NCBI GenBank assembly: GCA_019649035.1
Contig: BMAT01000132.1
Span: 16,181 to 80,180 of the forward strand
Origin: Elysia marginata
Lineage: Eukaryota > Mollusca > Gastropoda > Plakobranchidae
Direction of reading: 5' to 3'
Length of the DNA: 64,000 bases
Program-made: the position numbers and the translations under genes
The notes under the pieces: generated by a model
What the model was told of the DNA's origin: nothing
What the model saw: only the letters and a program-made list of their open reading frames with translations
The model's database searches: none
Part shown: in pieces, positions 11,801-24,460 of the stretch
Layout of the letters: each line of letters starts with the position of its first letter
How positions within the stretch are numbered: the first letter of the stretch is position 1

Positions 11801-12457
11801 AGAAACAAAAGATAGCGAAACAGAAGAAATATTCTTCTTTAGAAAAAAAAACCTGACGATTAGAATTCAATTATTGAACTATACTGCATGTTAGAATAGG
11901 TTGTTAAACAATTGCCTATGCGGATATACCAGTTCGCTTCCCTAACACACCTGACACACTCGCATCAACAGCATTTATTCAATCAATACTTCCGATCTTT
12001 CTTTTTTTGAATATGGATATTTATTCTAAGAAAAGAAGCCTACTGTGGGTACCGATTATACAATGAAATATGACATGTTAAGTCCCATATTTTTGTTCTC
12101 TTTTCCCCCACCAATGTACTTGTTCACGCTGTTTTACCGAATATATGGGCTTCTGTTCTTGTTCATAAACGTTCTTTCATTTCTTGTTTTTTCTGTTAAT
12201 TAAGAAAATAATTATAAAACTGCTTGTTGCAAAACATTTATATTTTTCGATGTCTATTTACCATTGCAAAACGCCACTGTTTTTCGTCATTTTTTTTTGT
12301 TTGCAATAAAGAATTTTTGTAAAACGTTTCCTCATTATTTTTTCTTGTAAAACCCTATGAAACATATAACAATCGTAATTTTTTTCTATTGGAAAGGAAC
12401 ACGTAACACATCAAAACGAACAGTAAACATTAACATCTGAACGCCTTCTCCACTGAC
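5893..12457. other. AT-rich sequence, probably the cyclase intron after exon 4
   Basis: I searched this stretch on the minus strand for the next cyclase exon (expected to begin ERLLLSVLP) and found no GC-rich, splice-bounded candidate. It holds no long microsatellite. Apart from the A-rich frame at 9382-9696, which is listed separately, I see nothing I can name. Confidence 0.5.
9382..9696 (+). other. Unrecognised A-rich, Lys/Asn-rich open frame
   Basis: A plus-strand frame of 104 codons runs from ATG at 9382 to TAG at 9694-9696. From about residue 25 it is strongly basic (QQKRGSSHKKQRSKMQKALK; TREKDQRKKKTEAYKAS). The strand is rich in A and C and poor in T, unlike the surrounding intron, so the composition rather than the frame is what stands out. 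I recognise no domain. It may be a fragment of an old retroelement, an RNA-derived insertion or chance in an A-rich tract. No splice sites clearly frame it. Confidence 0.2.
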
Positions 12458-12607
12458 CTGTTTCTCATTTTCCTTCTGCGTATTTAGCCTGACAGTGATG
12501 CAGTTCCTGGTCTCTATGAACGCCTCCCGTTGCTGTGCTTCCATTGGATAGTGGAAGTAGATGCCGATGATGTTAGTGCACACGTATATCACCACGTTGG
12601 ACACCAC
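12458..12607 (-). CDS. ADCY8-like: Cyclase exon 4: membrane span 6 and start of the linker helix
   Basis: The exon is 150 bases, 50 codons, phase 0 at both ends, with acceptor CTTTCTCTCACAG ending at 12608 and donor GTCAGT after 12458. It encodes span 6 (VVSNVVIYVCTNIIGIYFHY), then the charged cytosolic helix PMEAQQREAFIETRNCITVR and the end LNTQKENEKQ. In animal cyclases the sequence ENEKQ is followed at once by ERLLLSVLP and the first catalytic domain, so the next exon should start there. I looked for that exon in 1-12457 and did not find it. The neighbouring cyclase exon lies about 37.9 kb to the right. Confidence 0.92.
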
Positions 12608-15600
12608 CTGTGAGAGAAAGGCAAGAACTCGTACTGAGAAAAAAAGTGGAGCAGGAGACTTATGAAAACCGTTGATAGTGGTAAAAAGATGAACATTCAT
12701 GGAAATACAACTATGCTATCATGAGGCTGTAGTGAAAAGAAAGTGCGTCAGTTTTTAATTTTATTCGCTCGTGCTTTTCCTTGGCTGTTGGGCTTAATTT
12801 TCGTTTAAAAAAGAAGGGATCAGGGGCAGCATGGCGGAGTGATTAGCGCGTCGGACTTGAGATCTGGAGGTCGCGGGTTCGATTACCGACTATTCCATGT
12901 TGCAATTGCCTTGGGAAAGCAATTTACCCTAACTTTCCACAGTCCACCCACCTGTAAAATGGGTACCCAGCTACATACATCAAATGTACTGGTCTGCTGG
13001 GGCATTAGTTGCGCTGAGTAACGAAGACAAATTTCCCGAAAAGGATTAATTTAATGTATAAAAAATATACCTTGATGTCACTTTTTTCATAACCAATAAA
13101 ACGTTTTAAGTTGCCAGTGCCAAAACAAAGACTATCGAAGTGAAGTTGTGCAGAATGTAATGATTAACTGCTACTATATTTTTACCTCAATATCCCAAAG
13201 TGCATATATATCGTATGTATAAATTATTCTCTCATAAAAATAAAAACTCGACATCTTTTCGCAACAGCTTTTAACATTTCGTTTCAGTTTGTCTCTAAGT
13301 TTTGTGGACAAACTTTCTCTCCACCCCCACGCTACGCCATGAAAGTAGGCCTATTAGGCCACTCAGGATCAGCCGTGATCACAACTAGACACCCCCCCCC
13401 CCCTTGGAAATCCGTCACAAACACGCTCTAATTAAAAAGAAAACCAACAAAAACAAAAAAAAACCACAATAAAAGAATCCGAGGCCCATGCACCTCATCT
13501 TGTAAAAACCTCACGCTCTAACAGTCGCCGTCCATTAGACGCAGGCATAGGGGGAAGAGGAGCTCGTTAGCATGAATTTAACTTGGCCGGCACAGCGCCG
13601 CAGACAAAATTGGCAAAACAAAGTCTGGCAACGAGCGAAATGGATTCCTTCGAGAGGTGTTTTTGTTCAAGCAAAAAGAGGAAAACTTTAAGAAAGAAAA
13701 ATTCTTGAAATAAGCCCTTCATTTGGGCTTCAGTGTTTAGATTTGAGCTCGAAGGTTCGGACATGCGTTCAAAATTTGCTGGTTTCCAGTTTAAAAAAAA
13801 CGTAAGAGTAAAAAAAAAAGAAGTATAAAAATGTTCATTGCTGCTAAAAACTTTTTGAAACTTCAATACAAAAAATGATGTGCATTCGTGAGGAAAGACA
13901 TCTTATTTTTTAACAAAAAAGTTGCAAACATTGGATAGCAAAGATTCAGGTGAATATTCTGCTATTTGATGATCGCACTAGTCTTCAACATCCTTGTGAT
14001 ACAATTTGCTAAAAAATCAGCGCTATATTAGAAATCGCCGGTAAGCGCAAACATTAAGACAATTAAATCTAAAACAGCAGCAACTGAGCCAACACAGTAA
14101 GATAAAAAGATCGTCGGCTACGGCACTTCAAAAACCCAACGAATTGTGGCACAAAAGAATACCAATAAAAAGAGCCTACACTAATTCGAAGCGTTAGACA
14201 CAAAATACATTTTGCCTTTACAGAAATTATTACTTTTTCTTTACATTTAGTTTAAAAACAGAAAAAAACAACAAAAAAAAAACGCAAAGAGTAAATATTA
14301 ACCTTCTAATCGGCCGTAATAAAAGGTGTTATTTTTTGGACATATCACCTAAGGAAATTATGACTCCTAGGGGTACAAAGATAAAATTTAAATAAAAAAG
14401 AAATTAATGAGTTTTGGAGCTTTTTTGGTGAATTTATAATGTAAATGACTTTCAAATACATGGAGTTCATGTTTCAAAAACAATGTACCTTTTTCAAAGG
14501 AAATTTGCATGTTTAGCAGAGAGGCATACAATAAACATATAGAAATAGTTCGTGTATAATCACAGAGAACAAAACCTTTTAAACTTAAAAGGAAGCTGGG
14601 AAAGACTATCAAAGGCACCAATAATAATTATGATAATGTAATTTAAAACTCGTTATTTTTGCTTATTCCATCACAATTTTTAAACTCTCAAACCCTCACA
14701 AAAACTCTCAGGATCTTTTTCCACATTCCTTAATGTCTAAGAAGTCAACCTATCATCGTGTGTTTACGTGTAAAATGTGTGTATACCAATGGGCTCTGGA
14801 ACTCCACGAATGCGTCTTTTAAGATAAATCATTAACTAATTGTTGAACAATCATATAAAACTTTTCAGTTATTTCCGACAAAAATTTAGCTTTCAATAAG
14901 TTTGTAAAAGCCTGCATAAAATGCTATTTACATAAATGAAATATATCAATTAATTTTTTTCCTAAACGAACATTGCTTGGTTAAACACAGTTTTTTAAAT
15001 CGTATTTATTCGATTGCTCGGAGACAAGTAGTACAGGGCGACCTGAATGTGCTCTGGATTGCTAAAACCATGCTTTGAGGAACGACGTTGCTTGCATTGC
15101 AATAACGTTATAAGCCTGCTGGTACGCTACATTTCTTTTAAAAGACAAACTGAATATCTTCAGCTTTGTAAGATTTGTAGGGTTTTGTCTTGCACATTTT
15201 CCATTATAGTTCTTTGTCAATGTATGTATTATTTGAAAGGTAATACAGTTTTAAACGAGAAAAAGTATTTTGTAATTACAAGAGGGTTGTACAACTAATG
15301 TTTGCGTCAAACAATTTTATTATTTTTATAACGGTGAACACATTGTTGAATTAAATAAGTTTAGGATGTGATACCCTTTAGGAAAAAAAAACTGTATAAT
15401 ACCAACCAAATATCACTGAATTAAACTCAGATGACATATTGTTTAGCTATTTTATGATAATAATTTTTTTTCGACACAAGATGTTATGATGTAGTCGGTA
15501 ATACATTCGTTTAAAATATTAAGACGATCATAGACTCTTTGAAAACTGCTATTCTCGATTAAGTTGTTAAATTTTTTTCCCTTTAATTTGGAATAAAACA

Positions 15601-17217
15601 AACGTTGCTCCAGCATTACCCATACGTCTAGCAACCAAGGTGAATGAGTCGGATGTCGCAATTTTTACCTTTATTGGTTTTTTTAAACCATTGTTGGTTC
15701 TATCAGGACTTTTTCGTAAGCTTTAAAAAGTCCCAAAAATTCATAAAATTAACAAAAGTTTAAAAAAAAAAGATATCAAAACTTTTGCTCATTTTAATTA
15801 TAGAGAAAAAGAGTCAAATGGACTTTAAAACAGCATATTCTCATTCGACTCAATGATGCGGGACATTAAAGGCGAGTCAAAATTTGAAGTTAAAATCTTA
15901 AAACGTAAGGTTTTACTAAGTAAACAAAAACTGTCTTTTCCTTCTACAGTATTAAAATAATATCAAAAGCATTCAAAACACTAGAAAGCTAAGAAAATGC
16001 CTTTTTAAATAATTATTTCCTTTTTGTATTTACAATATTGTAAAGAAAAAAAAATCTTGTAAAACAAATTCGTGCTTAGGGTTGATAATCAAATATAAGG
16101 CATAAACTCCGATGAAACAATTTTTGCCAGAATTACATTGATTTCTTATATCTATTATGCTTTCCATGTCTCTTAAGAAAATATTCCGCTCCGTTTAAGC
16201 TGCAGTGGCACGAACGAAAGTTTAGGAATAAAAAAACAAAACAAACATAAAAATGTGAATTTCTCGGAAAGAAAAATCATGTTTATCACAGGTTTGAATC
16301 GTTGCGAGGTGTTTGCGACATTTAACAGCAGAGGAACGCGCTGCCTTATTAGATCATAAACTGTTACAAGTTATGGAATGTGATAAAGATTTTTTTAAAA
16401 ACCCCTGCCAAGTCTGTTTGCTTATGCGCATTGCTTCTCCATTTCAACTTCAAGACAAAAAAAAAACAAAAAAAAACCCTTTTCTATACATTTTGTGACA
16501 ACTTTAAATCATGCTGCCAAAAAAAATTTTTGGATGTCAAGAAATTTTCCAAGAATTAACAAAATCATATATTAAAATGTCAGGAAACGAGGGAAAAAAG
16601 ATTTTTATTTAAATTTTTATTCTTTCATTGTTGCTTTCTCATGTTCACACTTTTGAATTCGAATGTTTGTCCAAATAGGAGGCTGCTCGTGGTTTTTTTT
16701 CTCTTTTTTTTCTATATTCCTCCATCTCTTTTTTTTTACCCTTTATATATCTCGTACTCTATCTGTAAGTCCCTGTCCTTCTCTGTTGCTCTTTCTGACC
16801 TACACACGTTTTCCTTTCCTCAGTATCACTCTCACTGTTACTATCTATTCTTTTCTACCCCCACAAAATGCCTGTATTTGGAAACCAACGGCAACTGCCT
16901 TGACCAATTTTTTGTACAAACATCACCACATTTCACAATGCAAATGATCACAGGCATGTTAAGTTATCATAAGAATTTCCTCGCTTTTGCCTAACATTTT
17001 TTCTTACTTCAAATTAGAACCTCCTCACTGATTTATTTCTGGTGTTGCATAACATTATTTTTAGTTGAACATATTAAAAATTTTTTAAGCATTTTGAATG
17101 ACGAATAGTCAAGATAAAAATAAAATAGATATAGGTAAATTGACCCAACTAGGTATTGATCGGATGCAATTCAAGGAAGAAGCCCTTTAACCAACCTTGA
17201 ACACCTCTTTCTCTCTC

Positions 17218-17250
<33 letters not shown>

Positions 17251-20200
17251 GTCTGTCTCTCTCTTCCTACTTTGTTAACATTAGCGTGTAAGAAGGGGTC
17301 AGCCCTTTCTCAGGTTTCACTGCCACTATAATTATTGGAAAAAAAAAGAACTTGGAGTGGGGGTGGGGGTGGTGCTATTTAGCTTCTAAAGTTTTCTTTA
17401 AATTTTTACAATATGTGCTCTGGAGCCTCTTTTGAGTGTAAAATGCCTGATTTTGGGCTCATAATAATAAGCCACAAACTCCAGATATAACCTTGTGCAA
17501 GATGCATCCGGTAACTTGATTCTCAATCCTAAAAGGATCGCCGATGACCTTCAGACGGACACATTTGCTAAGAGATGAAGGAGATGAGATCACAATGAGA
17601 GGGAGAGAGAAAGATTGGGGGGGGGGGTGATATGTCGCGTGCCTGAATCATATCACCTTCTATGAAGGTCGACTGAACTTTGCACCTTAATCTCATGGAT
17701 TGTCTAAACACGATGTACTGGAGAAGCGTCTTTTACCATAGAAAAAAATAGCTGTGAGCACTATACGTTGCTCCTTGTGCGTAACATAAACATGAGCCCC
17801 ATTTATTCACATATTTGTTCCATCATTATACGTAGTGTGTCTTCGTGTTAGGCTGTGACGCTGAATTTCAGTAAGTTTACAAGGTAATTTGGTTCATATA
17901 TCCTGCCGGGAAACCAATAAAAAGCGCTTGGAGTATTTTAAAAAAGTATAACTATAGTATGAAAACGATCTTTTCGTACCATTAAACGCTCAATCTGAAA
18001 CTTTATATTAAACGAAATTATATTTTTGTACTCTTTTAAATTGAATCGCATCTTAGGAAAATAAGTTTGAATTACAAAAGTTGAAATTTTTTACCTAAAA
18101 ATCAAACCGTTTTCAAAATTTGATGAATGACGGAGGAAACGTTTGATTATCAACTCATCCTGACTTCTAAGTAGGTTACATTAAATAACAAAATAAGCAA
18201 AAACAACCAGGAAGTCCTCAGAAATTCGTAGAACAAATTATTAGCTATCAATGCTTAAAGCATGAAATAGTGAGGCATGCAAACTTTATCAACAGTCAAG
18301 ACGGTAAAAGTCATTTAAATATTGAAAGGGCATAAATTAAAACAAAAATTATTTTGACCTTGTTGCTCTCTTCGCATAAGCTTCTTATACAGGCTTCCTG
18401 ATTCCAGAAATAATTGGTTGCAATCAGTGCTCTTTCAATAATCTTATAGTAATATGTTGACCATCGTCATGATGCGTGAGTGCCTCATTATTTAAAGTTT
18501 CCAATTTTGGTATCCCATAATTCATCATGTGGGGAAGCATTAATATTTTCGACGTCTTAATGGTTTTCCCTTGTTGTTGGTGTTGTTTTAAATTTGTTGT
18601 AATTTTGTCCTTTAAAAACTTTTTAAGAAGCATAAATAAGCTTCGTTAAACAAATTGAGACCTTCATAACATTTTTACAATATCAGGAGGATAATGAAAA
18701 GATCAGTTATGACATTAAAAACATTAAAGCAGATACAGCAAGAACAAAACAACAAGACCAAAAATATCTATAATAGTAATAGTATGATAACAATAATAAT
18801 AATGATAATAATAATAATAATGATGATAATAATAATGATAATAATATTGATAATAATAATGATAATAATAATAATGATAATAAATATGAAATTATGAAAG
18901 TGATAATGACAATGACAATAAAACAAGGACAACAATATTGGATAGCAAATTCATAGTTTGCTTTTACTATATTGCAGAAGACATAATTATGTCGAGAATT
19001 ACAATACATCAACGATCGGTTTTGTCTTATATCGCATATATATAACAGTGATTATACTCCTCATCTCTAATTGCCTCCCAACGCAGAGAGAGTTAAGTTA
19101 TCTATCGCTGAGAGATTATCGAACGCAAAACCATTACCTTTCAACTGCGTGATGCTACTAATGCCTAAAACCTGCGGAGGAACTAGATCTAGAACCTCGA
19201 CAGTGTAGTTCTTGCAGCGAATCTACGACAAAAATAATTACCCAACTCGACTATCATCTTGACAGGAGGAGAGAGGACAGCTCCTTCGCTTTGGCGAAGC
19301 CATCATGCCGGCGTCGGACCCTCTCGAGTTAGTCTAAACGGGAAACGCTACTCTGGTAATGGCTTCTTTCGGTTTACTCACCGAGAGTATAAATAGAAGA
19401 TGAGAGAACTCCATAGCGTTACGTGCGAACGGTTTATTAGATCACTTGGTCGGTTGTAGGTGTAGAAAAGACGTAACCTGGTGATAATTGTGCTGAATAA
19501 TGCTCGGGTTTGTTGGCAGAATACTCTAAACATAATAATACATTTCAATGCAAAATGTTCAAGTAATGCCAGACTGTAAGTTGAGTGATTTAGTTAAAAA
19601 GGCCTGTGCCTTACACATTCATACATCAGTGCAAAATTTATACGTCACTAGTTGTAGTAGAAGGCAAACTTTGTTCTTTTGATTTAAAAAAAAAACAACA
19701 ATATATGCAAAAAGGGACTTGGCACAAAAAAAGTTTCAATGCTGCAATAAAAAGGATGGTTAAACTGTATAAAAAGGCTAGTTTAAAGAGTAAGGATTGC
19801 GGTGTTCAACTGATTTATAGATCTTAATTGGTTTAGTGGTTTCATTATAAATGATGTAAACTTTGTGATCAAAGACAAAGTAATGACAATATTTGCAGTC
19901 CGAAATAAAGCTGCTCCCTCCAGGAGACAATAGTGTAAACAAGGCTAGAAACACAATTAAGTTTGGTTTTATTGGTGGTTTAAAATACGTCTACATGCAT
20001 CAATTTTTAATTAAACAAATTATCAAAAATTAATCTTTATTTTAAGCCTCTAGTTCTATTTCTTTTTGGTGTAGAATCGCACTTAAATTAGCCAAGAGCT
20101 TCAAAAATTCTAGGTTGTTTGGACATTAAATGGATTTCTTAGTGTACTTCAAACAAAACCAAAAGAGCAAACAATTTAAGCAATATAAGAAGTTGTTTTA

Positions 20201-23200
20201 TCTTTTGAGGAAGGTACCTCAGTGTTATTTTACTTTTCTTCATGTGCATTGCTTCAATGACATAACTACAAAGAATATGCTCTGAACATGTATGTCTTAC
20301 TATTTAAATCAAAGTGTTAACTCATAAAAAACAATCTATATTCAAAACCTTTCTGTGCTCTAATCACCCATTTCTACAGAAAGTGCTCAAAGTATTTTGA
20401 ACGCTTCGAAACAAAATCAGAGGGGGAACTTGGCGACAAACTCCTCTGTAATTGAGTTGCTTGACCGCAGTGTGGCAGCAATTTCCACAGGCCTATCAAA
20501 GCCCATGAACTCTATCTTCATGCCTGCCATCTTAGCGCCCTTGACCGACGGTCAAGCAAACTACATCATACGTTCCAGCCCTCTGCGGTGTGGCTGGGGC
20601 CTCGCGCCTTTGAGGGCAAAATCGAATGGGAAGCTAGCTGTAATGCAATTACCTATCGCTTCCATCTTAAGAAAGAAACTGTCGACACCAAGCCCTTCCA
20701 GGGCAAACCTGATCATGGTTATGCTTGGTGAAGCAGAGAGCACAGCAGAGGATTGGGTTATTGGAAACAGTTTTGGGATATAATCAAAACTCAAACTGAA
20801 CACCCTTCTTATGATCACGTAAATGCCTGATATAACGTAAATAAGCCTGTGTCGTTACACAACAAAAGAGGACCTTTAAGTTTTCTTTTTATATTTATTC
20901 AGATTCCTCACGAATCTTAATATTTAGTTTGCAATAGGTATCTGTGTATATTTTAAAACAAACACGAGAGCATTTGATGAAAGCGAATGTATTTTAATTA
21001 ATTAGTTTTCGTCGTGTTTTTCATAGTTTAGTTTTTTTAGAAACTATTTCAATGAAAATATTTGTATGTCATGTTTTAAAGAAGATGAAACTATGTAGCG
21101 AGAAGTTGGTATAACTACATGTCTTGTGATCGGTCCTAATGGTTCGAATGTCGGTAAATCTAAATTTGAAACAAAAATCTTTTATACATAGATATTTTCA
21201 ATATAGTTTCTATACATTTTAGTCAAAACATTCTAAAGTATCTTTCCGCGAAAACTAGGTGGATTTTATGCAGTTATTATAGTTTAGAGGCTTTGAAAAA
21301 AAACATTGTTAAAACTACCAACGCCACGTAAAGTGAAAATTGCGACATCTGACTAATTTACATTGGTTGGGAGACAAATCATACAGCCAACGAGCGACTT
21401 CATTAAATGTATATATATTTTTTTAGAACTGTTTTAAAGATAACTAAGCGTGTCGACTTGGATCAGATATTCTGATCGCGTTATTGATAAACTGAATGCA
21501 GTGCACCCAACGCCCTTGCTGTCTCATTTTGAGCTAGAAGTACCAAGAAATGGCCAGGGAAACTAAAAGAAAAAGGGATTGAGACAGAGGCAGTCAAACA
21601 GAAACATAGATAGAGATAGACAGATAGACAAGTGTTGAGATGAGGGTCAGAAAAAGATAGTGTCACAAAAAGACAGATAATTGTGGGAACTAGAAACAAA
21701 GAGCAGAGTAAATTTAAACTATCCTACTGTTAATACTGCTGACAATTGAGGCTGTTTATATACAGAACTTCGGTTTTTTTTTTTCAAACGAAACCCAGCT
21801 AATCGTGTTTGGAGAATATTATAAAGAAAGTGTTTATGACAACAAAAGACAACAAATCACGCGTGATAGTGTTTTTCAATGATACTCTTCTCTTTTACGT
21901 TTTTCTCCTGTTTCATCAGAAAATGATTTACGTGAAAGAGGAAATAGACTCAATAAGCATTGAGAGTGTAACCAAGGGCGTGTTTGGGAAGGAGAAATGA
22001 TTGGCGTGTGTGAAGCAAATCTATAAGTCTGTATACAAATAATTGTGGAGATTATTGATAAACGGCGGTGGGAATGTGAGACACAAAGAAGGAGACGTTA
22101 AGAAAACCGATGCATACATGGATGGATGAACATAATAAATAAATACAGTTTTACAATGTGGAAAAATAAAGAAGATAAAGTGTGTGCGTGTGTATAGGGG
22201 GTAGGGGCGGAAGCAGAGAGCTAGGGATACTTAGATCTATCGATTAACAGCAACAACAACAACAACAATAACAACAAAAACAACAACAAAAGAAACAACA
22301 CTAATTTTTAGAATGAACCATTGGCGACACAGATCAAGCTCGCGCGCTACCATATTTTTTGGTGTCCAAGCAATGCACGCTACTTGGTCCGTATTGCATT
22401 ACACTTAAGAAATTTTTTATCAAGATTATGTAAAAAACAATGTTATGGAGGGAAATTGGATGGGTTAGTCTTTTTCATAGAGCTAAGCGTCACTCTACGA
22501 AAAAGAAGGTATTTAATTGCAGGAAGATGGGGAGAAAAGATGTTGGAATGATGTATCTTCAATGATCACAAAGCCAAACCTTAAGTCTAGTCCGAAACAT
22601 CAGATTTTTACCTCCTAAGTGTATGGTACTTATAATTGCGTCTTGTCTTAAGATATTTCGATGTTGAGTGAGAAATTTTTGCTCCCAAGAAAAAAATCCC
22701 AGCAATGTTCAATTATTATCATTTTAATGTGTCGGAATCACTAAAAAACTATGTGGTTCAGAAATAAAAAAATAATGGCTTCATTTCACCACTGGGCAAT
22801 TTCCAAATCAACAAAAAATATTGAACGAGCGCCCATTAGTAAATTTTAGAATAAGGGGCACATTGAACTTCCATCTCAAATAGCGAAACAGTTCAAAAAC
22901 ACGGTCAATCTTTTTGTCAATTTTGATAGGCACAGCTTACTATTTTATTACCTCCCAATTTTAAAATATGGCATAATTATGTGACAGGAAAAGAGGAATA
23001 AAAAGAAGGGAGAGAAAACGAGAACGGGCGAGCGAGAGAGAGAGAAAGAAGGGTAGAGCGAGTAAAGGACAGAGGATTGGCTATATCAGATAGATATATA
23101 GATGAATAGATAGATAGATAGATAGATGGATAAATAGATAGATATTTACATCAGAATCTAGTTTTTTGTACAATAGAAGAAAGTGCTCAACATTTTTTTT

Positions 23201-24419
23201 CAATAATGGAGCTTGTATTTTTGTATGTAGAATCTAGCTTAAAGGCAAAAATGTAAGCTAGATTCTAAATAGATAGATAGATAGATTCTAAACTGACATA
23301 CAAAAGTTTTGAGAAGAGTTTGAGATAAACAGAAAGAGATAAATTTTGAGAAGAAAAAGGCTAGTTACAAATAAAAAACGGTAAAAACACACACAAAAAC
23401 AATGAGAGAGAAAGAGAGATAGAAAAAGATAGATAGAAAGAAAGAGATAGAGAGAGAGAGCAAGAGAGAGAGAGAGAGCAAGAGAGAGAGAGAGGGAGGG
23501 GTAAATCCTGTCTCAGAATCCAATTTTCAGGGGCTTGATTAAGGCTGAGGAAGATTACCTTTTCGGCAGTGCTCTCTCTCACTCCTTCTCTAAAACAATA
23601 TAGTTATTTGACAAACTGTTGGCTTTGGTGGCCTCCTGCATTAATTTTCGTCTATGTTTATGGCTGTGAACTGGAAAACAGCGCTCTCCTGCAAGCTTGT
23701 CACGTTTTAAAGGGAGCCTCCCTGTATTGGCATCATTTCGGGGATTTTCCCAAAGGGGACTTATCTGTTTTCTATAAAGCTGTGGACAATGCAAGATTCA
23801 AAAGCCTACACATTCATTTATAATTTAGTAGCCATGGGCTTCAAAAGAAAGTAAAAAAGAAAGAAGCTGGCAAAGTTTTAAAACATTTTCCTATCGGTAA
23901 AAAATGCTTGATTCTTCTTTATTCAGAGGTAAATATATGGATATTTATGCGTAGATAACAGCTCAAATATGAAAAAAATACCTTTCGTTATCTTTAACAT
24001 CAGTATTGTTATCTTCATTCATCATTATTGCCATCTCAATCATGACAGTTGTAATATCGTGGTCATCCTTTTTTATATAAAAATTAGACGAAAAAGAGGA
24101 TGAGGAGAATAATATGAAGAATACTAAGAACAAAAACAACATCAGAAAGAACAAGATGTAGAGGAAAGTAGGAAGTGAGAAAGTCTAGAAATATAGTGTT
24201 AATGGAGCGCGGCTCATCCATCATTTTTATGGAATTTTTGTTAAAGCAGCAGCAGTCTTTACCAGTTAATAATATGACTGACTTAAGAGCCATTCATTCC
24301 CCAAACTCTCCATATTTTATGGGGGTTTTTTTATTCAGAAACACTAAATACTCTGTTTACACCTCATTTTCTATTGGTATCCCGATCTTGAATTGCGTAA
24401 ATCGCTTTATGCCTTCAAT

Positions 24420-24460
<41 letters not shown>

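Noticed and set aside
12839-12900. Possible tRNA gene from the A and B boxes
   Set aside because: The sequence does not close into a clean acceptor stem and continues into a SINE body with a LINE-like tail, so it is a SINE head and not a tRNA gene.
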